Of a DNA stretch of 57,965 nt, positions 16,868 through 26,063 are shown piece after piece. The notes under the pieces were generated by a model. It saw nothing but the letters and a program-made list of their open reading frames with translations, did no database searches and had not been told where the DNA came from. This DNA is from Caulobacteraceae bacterium (GTDB taxonomy: Bacteria > Pseudomonadota > Alphaproteobacteria > Caulobacterales > Caulobacteraceae): NCBI GenBank assembly GCA_019695035.1, contig JAIBAU010000018.1:1-57965 (forward strand), written 5' to 3'. Made by a program: the position numbers and the translations under genes. Position 1 is the first letter of the stretch. Each line of letters starts with the position of its first letter.

Positions 16868-16897
16868 GCGGGAGGCGTTCCAATTTCGGGACGCGCA

Positions 16898-16920
16898 TGG
16901 GCCCGGTCGAAGCGGGCCCA
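16898..16920. repeat. 8-bp inverted repeat
   Basis: TGGGCCCG (16898-16905) and CGGGCCCA (16913-16920) form a perfect stem with a 7-base loop. There is no T-tract on either strand. It could be a terminator-like end for the lipoprotein transcript. Confidence 0.4.
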
Positions 16921-17187
16921 GTGGCGTTGACCGACGGTCGAGGCGGCGGGTCCGACGGCCACTGTTTCGAAGCCAGCTTACCTGAACCCTAATATGGGTG
17001 CGCCGCGCCTCCCCCGGAGCGGGAATGCGGCAGAAATTCGCATTTCTCTCTTGTGGAAAGATGGGGCGCCTTCTGGGGACAAGCCGGGCCGGGCGTTTCG
17101 ACGAGCGCCGCGCGCGGCCCCTCCGACGGGGCCGAAGAGGCGAGTGCGGAGGTCTGCCGATCAGGAGGCGAAGTGCCGGCCACCGTT

Positions 17188-17206
17188 GGCCCGAACTGGT
17201 CGGGCC
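17188..17206. repeat. 7-bp inverted repeat
   Basis: GGCCCGA (17188-17194) and TCGGGCC (17200-17206) form a perfect stem with a 5-base loop in the gene-free stretch. Its role is unknown. Confidence 0.35.
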
Positions 17207-17464
17207 TGGACCGCAGCGCGAGGGTGACCGGAGTGAATTCCATAACCTATTGATTTCACCAGAGACCTGACGTCACAGATCAAGTAGGCGTGGATCCCGA
17301 TGGCTGCGGACCTGCGCTTACGCTGCCGCTGACCGTGGCCAGGAGAACAGCTTCGCGCTGGTGGTGCGCGTCGGGCGCGTCCATCTCCCTGCGCTTCGGT
17401 ACACACGCGAGTCATCAACAGGGTGGGTTATCCAGAACTGTGAAAGCCCTTGCGAGGCGAGAGC

Positions 17465-17493
17465 GCTGACCCGGATCGCCCGCCCGGGTCAGC
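17465..17493 (-). terminator. hairpin at the 3' end of the radical SAM gene
   Basis: A perfect 10-base stem (17465-17474 with 17484-17493) and 9-base loop overlap the stop codon of the radical SAM gene. There is no T-tract, so intrinsic termination would be weak. Protection of the mRNA end is an alternative. Confidence 0.5.
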
Positions 17494-18466
17494 CGGGGGA
17501 GCAGCTCGCTCCGCCGAGCACGCAGAATTTCGCGCAATTGGGATGGTTCAGCGAAACCGCGCCCATCGCCTCGGCCAGGGTCGCCCCCATTTCGAAACCT
17601 GGCTCGTAGGGCACCAGGGTGCAGGACAGCACGATGGGGCGATCCGCTCCCTTGCGCTTCACCACCATGCGGCTGGTGGCGCACATCACGTCGGCCGGCG
17701 ACTTGCCGAGGATGCCCCAGCAGGCGGTGGTGACCTCGGGGACGTCGACTCGGGCATCCATCTCCGGGAACAGCACCAGTCGGGCCGGATCGGCGGCCGC
17801 GACCGGCAGGCCCTCCACGTCGAACAGGCGCTGGTAGGCTGCCCGCGCCTCCGGATCGGCCTCCTGTGGCAGGCTCCGACCGGCCACCGCAAGATCGAAC
17901 CCATTGGCCGCCAGCCAGCGCAAACCCTCCAGGGTGGCCGCAAAGCCGCCGGCGCCGCGCTCGGCGTCGTGGACCGCGGCCGTATGGTGATCGAGGCTGA
18001 CGCGCAGGGTCAGGCCGTGCGGATAGCGCTGGCGAAGCGCCAGCAACTGCTCGTCGAAACGCCGCATGGGACGCATGGCGTTGGTCAGCACCAGGACTCG
18101 AAAGTCTCGTGCCAGGGCGGCCTCGAGGATGGCGATGATCTCACGGTTCATGAAGGGCTCGCCGCCGGTGAGGCCGATCTCCCGCACCCCGAGGTCCAAT
18201 GCTGCGACCTCGTCCAGGAAGACCTCCACTTCGGCCGCGGTCAGGTAGGTCAGGGCGTCGTTCCTGGGGCTGCTCTCGATGTAGCAGTTCAGGCAGGCGA
18301 TATTGCAGAGCGTGCCTGTGTTGAACCACAGGGTCTCCAGCCGCGTCAGGGGCACGGTCGCCCGAGCCTCGCCCCTCGCTGTCGTCAGGGGGTCGCGAAA
18401 CTTTGCGGGATCCAGCGCCGCCGGATCGGCGGCCACGAACGGGCTGAGGGGCAGGACGACGGTCAT
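17489..18466 (-). CDS. radical SAM protein with C-terminal cysteine-rich region
   Basis: A 325-residue radical SAM enzyme. The 4Fe-4S-binding CxxxCxxC is Cys54-Cys58-Cys61 (LCNIACLNCYIES), and the SAM-binding GGEP is at 101-104. The TIM-barrel half is followed by a C-terminal part with six more cysteines (249, 262, 282, 311, 315, 322), which may hold an auxiliary Fe-S cluster as in SPASM-type proteins; their spacing does not match the SPASM consensus that I know. The substrate is unknown. It is on its own: an S9A peptidase gene lies upstream on the same strand with a 54-base gap, and the gene-free stretch lies downstream. Confidence 0.85.
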   Translation of the reverse strand: MTVVLPLSPFVAADPAALDPAKFRDPLTTARGEARATVPLTRLETLWFNTGTLCNIACLNCYIESSPRNDALTYLTAAEVEVFLDEVAALDLGVREIGLTGGEPFMNREIIAILEAALARDFRVLVLTNAMRPMRRFDEQLLALRQRYPHGLTLRVSLDHHTAAVHDAERGAGGFAATLEGLRWLAANGFDLAVAGRSLPQEADPEARAAYQRLFDVEGLPVAAADPARLVLFPEMDARVDVPEVTTACWGILGKSPADVMCATSRMVVKRKGADRPIVLSCTLVPYEPGFEMGATLAEAMGAVSLNHPNCAKFCVLGGASCSPG

Positions 18467-18520
18467 CGACCTACTCTTACGACGGTCGAGCGTCGCCGGT
18501 TTCGGGAAAATGCAGAGTCT

Positions 18521-20761
18521 CTAGGGATGCGGCGTGTCATCCATCAGTTGCTGGGCGAAATAGACGTAGTGCCTCGCCCATCGCCGGGCGTTGGCGCGGG
18601 GGTCGGCGTCGTAGGAGTGGCCGCCCGAGGTGTCCTCGTAGAAAACGGGGTCATATCCATACTCGGCCATGCGCGCGGCGAACTTGCGGGCATGTCCCGG
18701 GTGGACGCGGTCATCGCCGGTGTTGGTGGTGATGTAGACGCGCGGATAGGGCTGGTCCCATCGCACATTCTGGTACCCGGAGTAGCGGGCGATGAACTGG
18801 GCGTCGGCGAGGATGCGCGGGTCGCCGTATTCGCCGATCCAGCTCGCACCCGCCGGCAGGTAGGGGTAGCGCAACATGTCGATCAGCGGGCTCTCGATGA
18901 CCGCGGCGTTGATCAGCTCCGGATGCTGGGTCACCGTCACCGATGTCAGCACGCCGCCGTTCGACCGGCCGTAGATGCCCAGGTGTTGGGGCGAGGTGAT
19001 GCCGCGGACCTGCAGGTCGCGGGCCACGGCGGCATAGTCGTCGAAAGCCAGCTGCCGGTTCTCCCGTAGGACCGACTGGTGCCAGGTGGGGCCGAACTCG
19101 CCGCCGCCGCGGATATTGGCGTTGACGTAGACGCCGCCCTTCTCCAGCCACAGCTTGCCCATCTCGGCGATGTAGGCGGGCGGCTTGGAGACTTCGAAGC
19201 CGCCGTAGCCGTACATGATGGTGGCGGCGTGGCCGTCCAGCACCAGGTCCTTCGGGCGGACCACGAAGTAGGGGATCTTGGTCCCGTCCGACGAGGTCGC
19301 TTCGAACTGCTCGACCACGAAATTGGAAGCGTCGAAGCGGGCCGGCGAAGTACGCACGGCCTCCGCCTGTCCGGCGCCCGCATCACCCAGCATCAGGGTC
19401 GAGGGCGTGATGAAGCCTTCCACCGAGTAGAAGACCTGGCTGTCGGACTTGCGGCTGGCGTCGATCAGGTTGACCGAGCTGTTGGCAGGAACCGGCAGGT
19501 TGGTGCGGGTCCAGCCCGACCGTCCCGGCGCGAAGCTCACAAGGCCGCCCCGCACATTGTCGTAGATCGAGGCGATCACCCGGTTGCGGCTCAGCACCAC
19601 CGTCGAGGCGTAGTTGGCCACCCCGGAGTTCACCGACTGGCGGCTGGTGGGTTCGAACAGCAGCGCCCGGCTGCGGTCGATCTGGCCGGCGTTCCCGGTC
19701 AGGGAGTCGAGCGGTATGGCCAGCAAGGCCCCGGCCTTGAAGCTCTGGCCGCCGATCGACCAATCCTCGGCGGGGATCATGATGAGGCGGTCGTTGAGCA
19801 CACCGTAGAAGGACAGCTGCGAGGGAAGGGTCATCCGCTTCGGCCCCGCCGGCGTGACCAGGTAGTATTCGGCGTGGAAGGTATCCAGCGGCCGCTCGAT
19901 GACGGTCGCCAGCACGCGGCCATCGGCGTCCCGCATCACGTTGGCAGATACGCCATAGCCGCCGTCGCCCTGCTGGCCGCGATAGATTTCCCGGGCCTGA
20001 TCCAGCGATTGCCCGCGCTTCAGTGTGCGCACGATGTACGGATAGCCGCTCTCGGTGAGGGTCCCCCGCCCGAAATCGGTGGCCACCAGGAGCGTGTCCC
20101 TGTCCAGCCAACTGATGCGGTGCTTTCCTTCCGGCAGCCGGAACCCGCCGGTGACGAACCGACCGGTATGGGTGTCGAACTCCCGGACCTCGACAGCATC
20201 CTTGCCGCCGTCCGACAGGTTTATCAGGCAATAGCGCTCGTCCGATCCCAGGCACTGGGCGCCCTTCCAGATCCAGTTCCGGCCCTCGGATCGAGCAAGG
20301 GCGTCCACGTCGAAAACCGTTTCCCAGCGGGGACTGGTCGACCGATACGAAGCCAGCGTGGCGCGCCGCCAGATGCCCTTCGGATGGGCGTCGTCCTCCC
20401 AGAAATTGTAGATCCGGCCGTCCAGGAAGGTCGGAATCGGCGTCCGGTCGGTCGCTGAAAGGATGGCGTAGGCTTCCTGCCGGTAAGTCTCGAAACGCCG
20501 GTCCTCCTCGAGCCGTGCGTGCGCCTCGGCGTTACGCTGATTGACCCAGTCCATCGCGCGCTCGCCATGCACCTCCTCCAGCCAGAGATAAGGATCGACC
20601 GCCTTGACCCCTTCCGGGGAGAGGTCGGAAGGCATGGCGCTGGCGCGCGTGGGCGCCGCCGGGGTGGCTGCGCTCGCGACGGGGCCGGCGGGAGCGACCG
20701 ACGTGGGGGTGGCGCAGGCCGCCAGAAGGGCCGCACTGCTGATGGCGATCAGGCTACGCAT
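18521..20761 (-). CDS. S9A prolyl oligopeptidase family lipoprotein
   Basis: A 746-residue serine peptidase of family S9A. The lipobox LLAAC puts the lipidated Cys at 16, so the enzyme is probably anchored in the envelope facing the periplasm. Residues of about 40-430 make the beta-propeller region and the C-terminal third is the alpha/beta-hydrolase domain: nucleophile Ser600 in GRSNGG, acid at Asp683/684 (TGDDRVHPGH) and His715 in GGHSYDA. Such enzymes cut short proline-containing peptides. The ATG at 20761 is chosen because it starts the signal peptide. An S9A paralogue lies directly upstream on the same strand. Confidence 0.94.
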   Translation of the reverse strand: MRSLIAISSAALLAACATPTSVAPAGPVASAATPAAPTRASAMPSDLSPEGVKAVDPYLWLEEVHGERAMDWVNQRNAEAHARLEEDRRFETYRQEAYAILSATDRTPIPTFLDGRIYNFWEDDAHPKGIWRRATLASYRSTSPRWETVFDVDALARSEGRNWIWKGAQCLGSDERYCLINLSDGGKDAVEVREFDTHTGRFVTGGFRLPEGKHRISWLDRDTLLVATDFGRGTLTESGYPYIVRTLKRGQSLDQAREIYRGQQGDGGYGVSANVMRDADGRVLATVIERPLDTFHAEYYLVTPAGPKRMTLPSQLSFYGVLNDRLIMIPAEDWSIGGQSFKAGALLAIPLDSLTGNAGQIDRSRALLFEPTSRQSVNSGVANYASTVVLSRNRVIASIYDNVRGGLVSFAPGRSGWTRTNLPVPANSSVNLIDASRKSDSQVFYSVEGFITPSTLMLGDAGAGQAEAVRTSPARFDASNFVVEQFEATSSDGTKIPYFVVRPKDLVLDGHAATIMYGYGGFEVSKPPAYIAEMGKLWLEKGGVYVNANIRGGGEFGPTWHQSVLRENRQLAFDDYAAVARDLQVRGITSPQHLGIYGRSNGGVLTSVTVTQHPELINAAVIESPLIDMLRYPYLPAGASWIGEYGDPRILADAQFIARYSGYQNVRWDQPYPRVYITTNTGDDRVHPGHARKFAARMAEYGYDPVFYEDTSGGHSYDADPRANARRWARHYVYFAQQLMDDTPHP

Positions 20762-20832
20762 GGGAACGTTCCTCGGGATGGTCCCGCACCCTAACCGGGA
20801 AGGAAGCGGGCTCAAGCGTGGCGATGGCGGAC

Positions 20833-22942
20833 CTAGTCCATCAGCTTGCGGGTCAGATAGGTGAATTCCAGCGAGATGCGCTTGGCGGTCTCGTTCAGAT
20901 TGGCGGCGGCGGCGTGGCCCCCGTCGGTATTCTCATAGAACAGCACCGGGTAGCCCAGCTCCTGCATCCTCGCGACCGCCTTCCGGGCATGAGCGGGCGA
21001 GACGCGGTCGTCCTTGGTCGAAGTGACGAAGAAGGGCTCTGGGTAGGGCTTGCCGCGCGTCAGGGCCTGGTATGGCGAATACCGCAGGATGTATTCCCGC
21101 TCCTCCGGGACGGCGGGGTCGCCGTACTCGCCCACCCAGGACGCTCCCGCTCCGATGTGGGTGTAGCGGATCATGTCGAACAGCGGCACCTGGATGACGG
21201 CGGCATTGAAGAGTTCGGGACGCTGGGTCATGGCCGCCCCCATCAGGAGACCCCCGTTGGAGCCACCCTCGATGCCGAGCCGGCGGGGCGAGGTGATCTT
21301 GCGGCGGATCAGGTCCTCGGCCACGCCGATGTAGTCATCGAAGACCTTCTGGCGGTTCTCCTTCAGGCCCTGCGCCCACCAGCCCGGCCCGAACTCACCG
21401 CCCCCTCGGATGTTGGCGACGACGTAGACGCCGCCCCGCTCCAGCCACAGCTTGCCGACTGTGCCCGAATACCCGGGCAGCATGGACGTCTGGAAGCCGC
21501 CGTAGGCGTAAAGGAGGGTCGGATTGGACCCGTCCAGCCTGATGTCCCGGCGGTGCACGACGAAGTAGGGCACCATCGTGCCGTCCTTCGAGCGCGCCTC
21601 GAACTGCTCGACCACCATGTCTTCGGCGTTGAACCGGGTCGGAGCCCGCTTGACCTCCTGCATCCGCCCCGAATTGGCGTCGACCAGGAACAGGGTTGAT
21701 GGATCCAGGTAGCCATTGACGGTGAGAAACAGCCGATCGGTGCGCGGGTCGACCGAGCCGATGCCGACCGAAACATTTTGCTGCACGTCTCCGCCGCGTC
21801 CAGGTTCTGCCGTCGAAATCGTAGATCCAGGCTCCGCCGCGCACGTTCTCATACAGGGCCATGACCAGATGGTTGCGGGTGACCGCGATGCCTTCGACCG
21901 ATTCCCGCGGCCCGGGCCGCAGGATGAGAGTCGGACGCGCCGCCCTCGGGTCCGCCTTCAGCGCCGTCCAGTCGTAGGCCAGCACGTCGCCGGTCCGGAA
22001 TCCCCGCTCGGGCCAGTCCTCTTCGATGGTGAAAACCAACTGTCCCTTGATCAGCCCCTGAACGGAAGACTTCATCGGGAACGGCAACTTGACCGGCCGG
22101 GGGCCGTCCAGCAGCCAATATTCGTGCTCGAAGAAGGTTACGCCGCGCCACGCCAGCACGCCTTGAACCGCGCCGTCAGAGTCGCGCAGCACCCAGGGCT
22201 GGACCATGATGTCCGTCCGCTCCCCTCGGAACAGTTCGCGGGCCTGATCCAGAGGTTGTCCGCGCTTCAGCTCCTTGAGCACATAGGCATAGCCGGACTC
22301 GGTCATTTCGCCGGGGACCCATTCCCGGCTGACAAGCAAGGTATCCCGATCCAGCCACGTGGCTCCCTGTTTGCCCTCAGGCAACCGGAATCCGTCCTCG
22401 ACAAACCGGCGCGCGTCCGCATCGAACTCGCGCAGGGTGACGGCGTCCTTGCCGCCGTCGGACAAGCTAATCAGGCAAAGCGTCTCGGCGGGTTCAAGGC
22501 AATCTGCGCCCTCGTAGACCCAGTTGGCGTTTTCAGCTGAAGCCAAGGCGTCGATGTCAAGAATGGTGGTCCACGCAACGTCGGCGGTGCGGTAATTCTC
22601 GAGGCTTGTCCTGCGCCACAATCCTCGAACGTGCTGGGCGTCCTGCCAGAAGTTGTCGATGCCGGCGGCCCTGAAGGCGGGGGCGGGAATGCGGTCGGTG
22701 GCGGTGACGATACGCAGAGCCTCGTCGTAGAGTCGCGCGTAGCGCGGATCCCCCTGCAACTGCGCGAGGGACCGCTCGTTCTGCTGGCGCACCCAAGCCA
22801 GAGCCTGCGGGCTCTCGGGGTCTTCCAGCCAGGTGTACGGATCTGGCGGATCGCCTGGACCCACCGGAGGAATGGCTTCGGCGGCGACGGCGATGGCGGA
22901 GGTCATGAGAACGGCGACCACGGTGGCAAGAAGGGTACGCAT
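20833..22942 (-). pseudogene. S9A prolyl oligopeptidase with a frameshift
   Basis: The reading frame from the ATG at 22942 encodes a signal peptide (MRTLLATVVAVLMTSAIAVA) and an S9A propeller region, in good alignment with the downstream paralogue until DGRTWTRR. It then leaves frame near 21788-21791. The rest of the enzyme continues in another frame to the stop at 20833 and keeps all of the catalytic domain (GGSNGG with the nucleophile, TKDDRVSPAH, GGHAAAA). Removal of one base at the junction restores one continuous protein of about 702 residues. Either this is a recent inactivating single-base insertion or a sequencing error; the intact motifs on both sides favour a very recent or artefactual event. 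Confidence 0.8.
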
Positions 22943-23001
22943 GGAAAACGGGCTCTTGGAGAAGGCCTGCGACCCTATCGGTCTGATACCCTTCCTGAAA
23001 A

Positions 23002-23823
23002 TTACAGCTTTGTAACGCCGGGGCCCCTAACGCCGCTCTCCCGGCTCAGCGGTCGCCCGCATCCCCTGCAGAAGCGGGCGTCCGGCTCATGACGCAGGAG
23101 CCCACAACCGCGACACGCGGCGTAGATCTTCCCCTCGCCTCGGAACAGAGCCTGGCCCAGCCGGATGAACAGGGTCACCCCGACCAGCATGATGGCGATC
23201 GACAGCAGTCGACCGCCCACGCCCGGCAGGATCACGTCGCCATAACCGGTCGTAGAGAGGGTGGTGACGGTGAAGTAGAGGGCGTCGACGTACCCGTGCA
23301 CGTCGGTTCCCCGACCTGCGAACGCTGTGTAGACGAATCCGGTCGCAATGAACACGAAGGTCACAAGGGCGGCCATCGCTCGGGTCACGTCTTCCACGCG
23401 CGTGTCGTCGTAGCGACGGCCAACGGTCCGCCAGAAGTGGTCACTGCTCAACAGCGACCACAGACGGAGAATCCGGAGGAATCCCAGGTTGAACAGCCAC
23501 GCTGGGGCCAAGAGGGTCACCAGCACGAAGAGGTCCACCCAGGTGATGGGCCGTCGGAACCACTTGCCCCAATCCCCATAAGCATATCCCCGAGCAGCCA
23601 GGTCCGCCGCCAGAACTGCCGCAATGACATAGTCCAGCGTATAGAACGCCCAGCCTGCATCCTTGAGCAGGGGCGCAGCGATGAAGAAGGCGATAAGGGC
23701 GAAATCCACCACCAGAACGGCGATCCGAAACCGCACGGCGCCTGCAGAGGCGCCGTAGTAAAGGCGCCGCAATCGAGTTCTTAGCGGTCCGCCGCGCCCG
23801 GGCGCGGGCGCATGCTTTTCCAT
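23002..23823 (-). CDS. voltage-gated-type potassium channel with C-terminal zinc ribbon
   Basis: A 273-residue six-helix ion channel (numbering from the ATG at 23823; an ATG at 23874 or GTG at 23895 could extend it). Transmembrane segments lie at about 34-52, 60-78, 95-112, 114-125 (with Arg117 and Arg120, a weak S4), 150-168 and 203-221. The pore loop carries the K+ filter TTGYGD at 191-196. The C-terminus ends in a CxxC-x11-CxxC set (Cys237, 240, 252, 255), a zinc-ribbon pattern in the cytoplasm. That is an uncommon tail for such a short channel. It is divergent from dapF. Confidence 0.88.
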   Translation of the reverse strand: MEKHAPAPGRGGPLRTRLRRLYYGASAGAVRFRIAVLVVDFALIAFFIAAPLLKDAGWAFYTLDYVIAAVLAADLAARGYAYGDWGKWFRRPITWVDLFVLVTLLAPAWLFNLGFLRILRLWSLLSSDHFWRTVGRRYDDTRVEDVTRAMAALVTFVFIATGFVYTAFAGRGTDVHGYVDALYFTVTTLSTTGYGDVILPGVGGRLLSIAIMLVGVTLFIRLGQALFRGEGKIYAACRGCGLLRHEPDARFCRGCGRPLSRESGVRGPGVTKL

Positions 23824-23934
23824 TGGCCGCCTGCGGGGATGAGGACCTGACCTGGGCTTCCGTGGAGAGGTCATAGCCGCACGACTGAATCGCACGTCTG
23901 ACGAGCTTCACGTTTTCGCCTATATGTCCGTCCC

Positions 23935-24771
23935 ATGGCGCGGCCCTATGTGAAGATGAACGGACTCGGCAACGACTTCGTCGTGGTCGAGGCCAGAAAC
24001 CCCAACGGAAGCGAGGCGTTCCGACCGACGGTGGATCAGGTCCGCGCCTGGGCTGACCGCGACCATGGAATCGGCTTCGACCAGTTGATTGCAATCGAGC
24101 CATCCGACCGCGCCGACGCCTTCATGCGAGTCTGGAACGCCGACGGCGGCGAGGTCGAGACCTGCGGCAATGCATTGCGTTGTGTGGGGTGGCTGCTGAT
24201 GGAAGCGGGCGCGCGCCAGGCGGTCTCGATCGACACCCTCGGCGGGCTTACCCGGGCCAGACGGGCCGGGGACCGGTTGGTCTCGATCGACATGGGTGAG
24301 CCCGGTCTCGACTGGTCCGAGATTCCTCTGTCAGAGGCGATGGACACCCGCGGGATCGAACTCCAGGTGGGGCCCATCGATGCGCCGCTCTACCACACGC
24401 CCGGCGCGGTGAGCATGGGGAACCCCCACGTTGTCTTCTTCGTGCCTGACGCCGATGCCGCGCCTGTCCGAGAGATCGGCTCGCTGATCGAGCGTCACCC
24501 GCTCTTTCCCGAGGGCGTCAATGTCGGATTCGCTGAGCCGCGCGGCGACCAGATCCGGCTGCGGGTCTGGGAGCGCGGAGCCGGTCTGACCAGGGCCTGC
24601 GGCACCGGAGCCTGCGCGGCGCTGGTGGCCTGCGCGCGACGCAACCTGGCGCCCCGCCGCGCGACCATGTTGCTGGACGGCGGGGCGCTGGAGGTCGAAT
24701 GGCGAGAGAGCGACAACCACGTCATCATGACGGGACCCCTTGAGGTCGAGGGGACGGGCGTGTTGCGTTGA
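23935..24771 (+). CDS. dapF: diaminopimelate epimerase
   Basis: A 278-residue pyridoxal-independent epimerase that converts LL- to meso-diaminopimelate for lysine and peptidoglycan. The N-terminal KMNGLGNDF motif is at 7-15, and the two catalytic cysteines are Cys77 (ETCGNALRC) and Cys222 (RACGTGAC). The ATG start gives MARPYVKMNGLGNDF as in homologues. The stop overlaps the TTG start of mtaB, so the two genes are coupled. dapE and dapD are encoded 6 and 21 kb to the right. Confidence 0.97.
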   Translation: MARPYVKMNGLGNDFVVVEARNPNGSEAFRPTVDQVRAWADRDHGIGFDQLIAIEPSDRADAFMRVWNADGGEVETCGNALRCVGWLLMEAGARQAVSIDTLGGLTRARRAGDRLVSIDMGEPGLDWSEIPLSEAMDTRGIELQVGPIDAPLYHTPGAVSMGNPHVVFFVPDADAAPVREIGSLIERHPLFPEGVNVGFAEPRGDQIRLRVWERGAGLTRACGTGACAALVACARRNLAPRRATMLLDGGALEVEWRESDNHVIMTGPLEVEGTGVLR

Positions 24772-26063
24772 GCGCGGCGGTTCGTGAAGGCGCGCGCGCC
24801 GGAGGCCTGGACGTCGTCACCTTCGGCTGCCGGTTGAACGCCTTCGAAAGTGAACAGGTGCGCGCGTGCGCGGCTGCGGACGGTCTGTCCGACGCGGTCA
24901 TCTTCAACACCTGCGCCGTGACAGGCGAGGCGGTTCGGCAGGCCCGCCAAGCCATCCGCCGTGCGCGCCGCGAACGGCCGGATGCGCGCCTGATCGTCAC
25001 CGGCTGTGCAGCTCAGATCGACCCCGAGATGTTCGCCCGGATGCCGGAGGTCGATCGGGTTTTGGGCAATGACTTCAAGGTCCAGTCCGGCGCCTATGCG
25101 GAAGAAGAGCGGGTCCGCGTCAACGGCAGGGTTTCCCCGCGTGAAACCGCCCGCCACCTGATAGACGGTTTGCGCGATCATTCTCGGGCCTGGGTCGAGG
25201 TCCAGAACGGCTGCGATCACCGGTGCACTTTCTGCGTGATCCCATTTGGCCGTGGTGACTCCCGTTCCGCCGCGGCGGGCGAAGTGGTCGGCCAAGTCCG
25301 GCGCTTGGTCGAAGGCGGGGTCAACGAGGTTGTCCTCACCGGCGTCGACCTGACCAGCTGGGGCGGAGACCTCCCGGGCGCGCCCTCGCTGGGGAACCTC
25401 GTTGGCCGCATTCTCAAACTGGTCCCGGGTCTGAGGCGGTTGCGCCTCTCGTCCATCGATGCGGCGGAGATCGACGCGGAGCTGCTGCGTTGTCTGGCGG
25501 ATGAGGAGCGACTGGCCCCGCATCTTCATCTGTCGCTCCAGCATGGCGACGACCTGATCCTCAAGCGGATGAAGCGTCGTCACAAACGGGACGATGCAAT
25601 CCGCCTGGTTCGCCAAGTCCGGACCCTTCGACCCGATGTCGCCTTTGGGGCCGACCTCATCGCGGGTTTCCCCACGGAGAGCGAGGCGGCGTTTCGGAAC
25701 ACGCTCGCGCTCGTGGAGGACTGCGAGCTCAGCTTCCTGCACGTTTTCCCGTTCAGCCCGCGGCCCGCGACTGCGGCAGCCCGCATGCCGCAGCTCCCGC
25801 GCGAGATCGTCAAGACGCGGGCGGAGCGCCTGCGCAGACTTGGCGCGGCGGCGCTGGCGGCCCACCTCGAGCGTCAGGTCGGCCGGACGGTCGACGCCCT
25901 CCTCGAGCGCGGTGCTCGCGCCCGTGCACCTGACTTCACAGAGATCTCGGTGAGGGACGCCGCACGTCCTGGAGACATTATTCCGGTCCGCATCACCGGC
26001 CACGATGGGCGGCGGGCGACAGGCGTGCCGGTGTCGGCCACGCCAGCGTCTTCGTCACCTTAG
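24768..26063 (+). CDS. mtaB: tRNA (t6A37) methylthiotransferase MtaB
   Basis: A 431-residue radical SAM methylthiotransferase that turns t6A into ms2t6A at position 37 of ANN-decoding tRNAs. The N-terminal UPF0004 domain has cluster ligands Cys21, Cys49 and Cys80, and the radical SAM domain has Cys149-x3-Cys153-x2-Cys156 (NGCDHRCTFC). A TRAM-like tail ends the protein (GDIIPVRITGHDGRRATG). The start is a TTG that overlaps the dapF stop; no in-frame ATG or GTG lies near it. Choice of MtaB over MiaB and RimO rests on the VTFGCRLN motif and on its place behind dapF. Confidence 0.93.
   Translation: MSAAVREGARAGGLDVVTFGCRLNAFESEQVRACAAADGLSDAVIFNTCAVTGEAVRQARQAIRRARRERPDARLIVTGCAAQIDPEMFARMPEVDRVLGNDFKVQSGAYAEEERVRVNGRVSPRETARHLIDGLRDHSRAWVEVQNGCDHRCTFCVIPFGRGDSRSAAAGEVVGQVRRLVEGGVNEVVLTGVDLTSWGGDLPGAPSLGNLVGRILKLVPGLRRLRLSSIDAAEIDAELLRCLADEERLAPHLHLSLQHGDDLILKRMKRRHKRDDAIRLVRQVRTLRPDVAFGADLIAGFPTESEAAFRNTLALVEDCELSFLHVFPFSPRPATAAARMPQLPREIVKTRAERLRRLGAAALAAHLERQVGRTVDALLERGARARAPDFTEISVRDAARPGDIIPVRITGHDGRRATGVPVSATPASSSP

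Larger units (their letters stand above)
16755..17488. other. gene-free stretch with hairpins
   Basis: No convincing coding region was seen in these 734 bases: the open frames are short, Arg/Ala-rich and overlap each other on both strands. The stretch holds hairpin copy B (16840-16867), an 8-bp hairpin (16898-16920), a 7-bp hairpin (17188-17206) and the start of the radical SAM 3' hairpin (17465-17493). A small RNA or decayed DNA are both possible. Confidence 0.5.

Noticed and set aside
17410-17440. DnaA-box-like GGTTATCCAGA
   Set aside because: A single near-match, no cluster of boxes, no AT-rich unwinding region and no origin-linked genes.
24495-26003. 502-codon - strand frame
   Set aside because: Antisense to dapF and mtaB, both with all catalytic cysteines in place.
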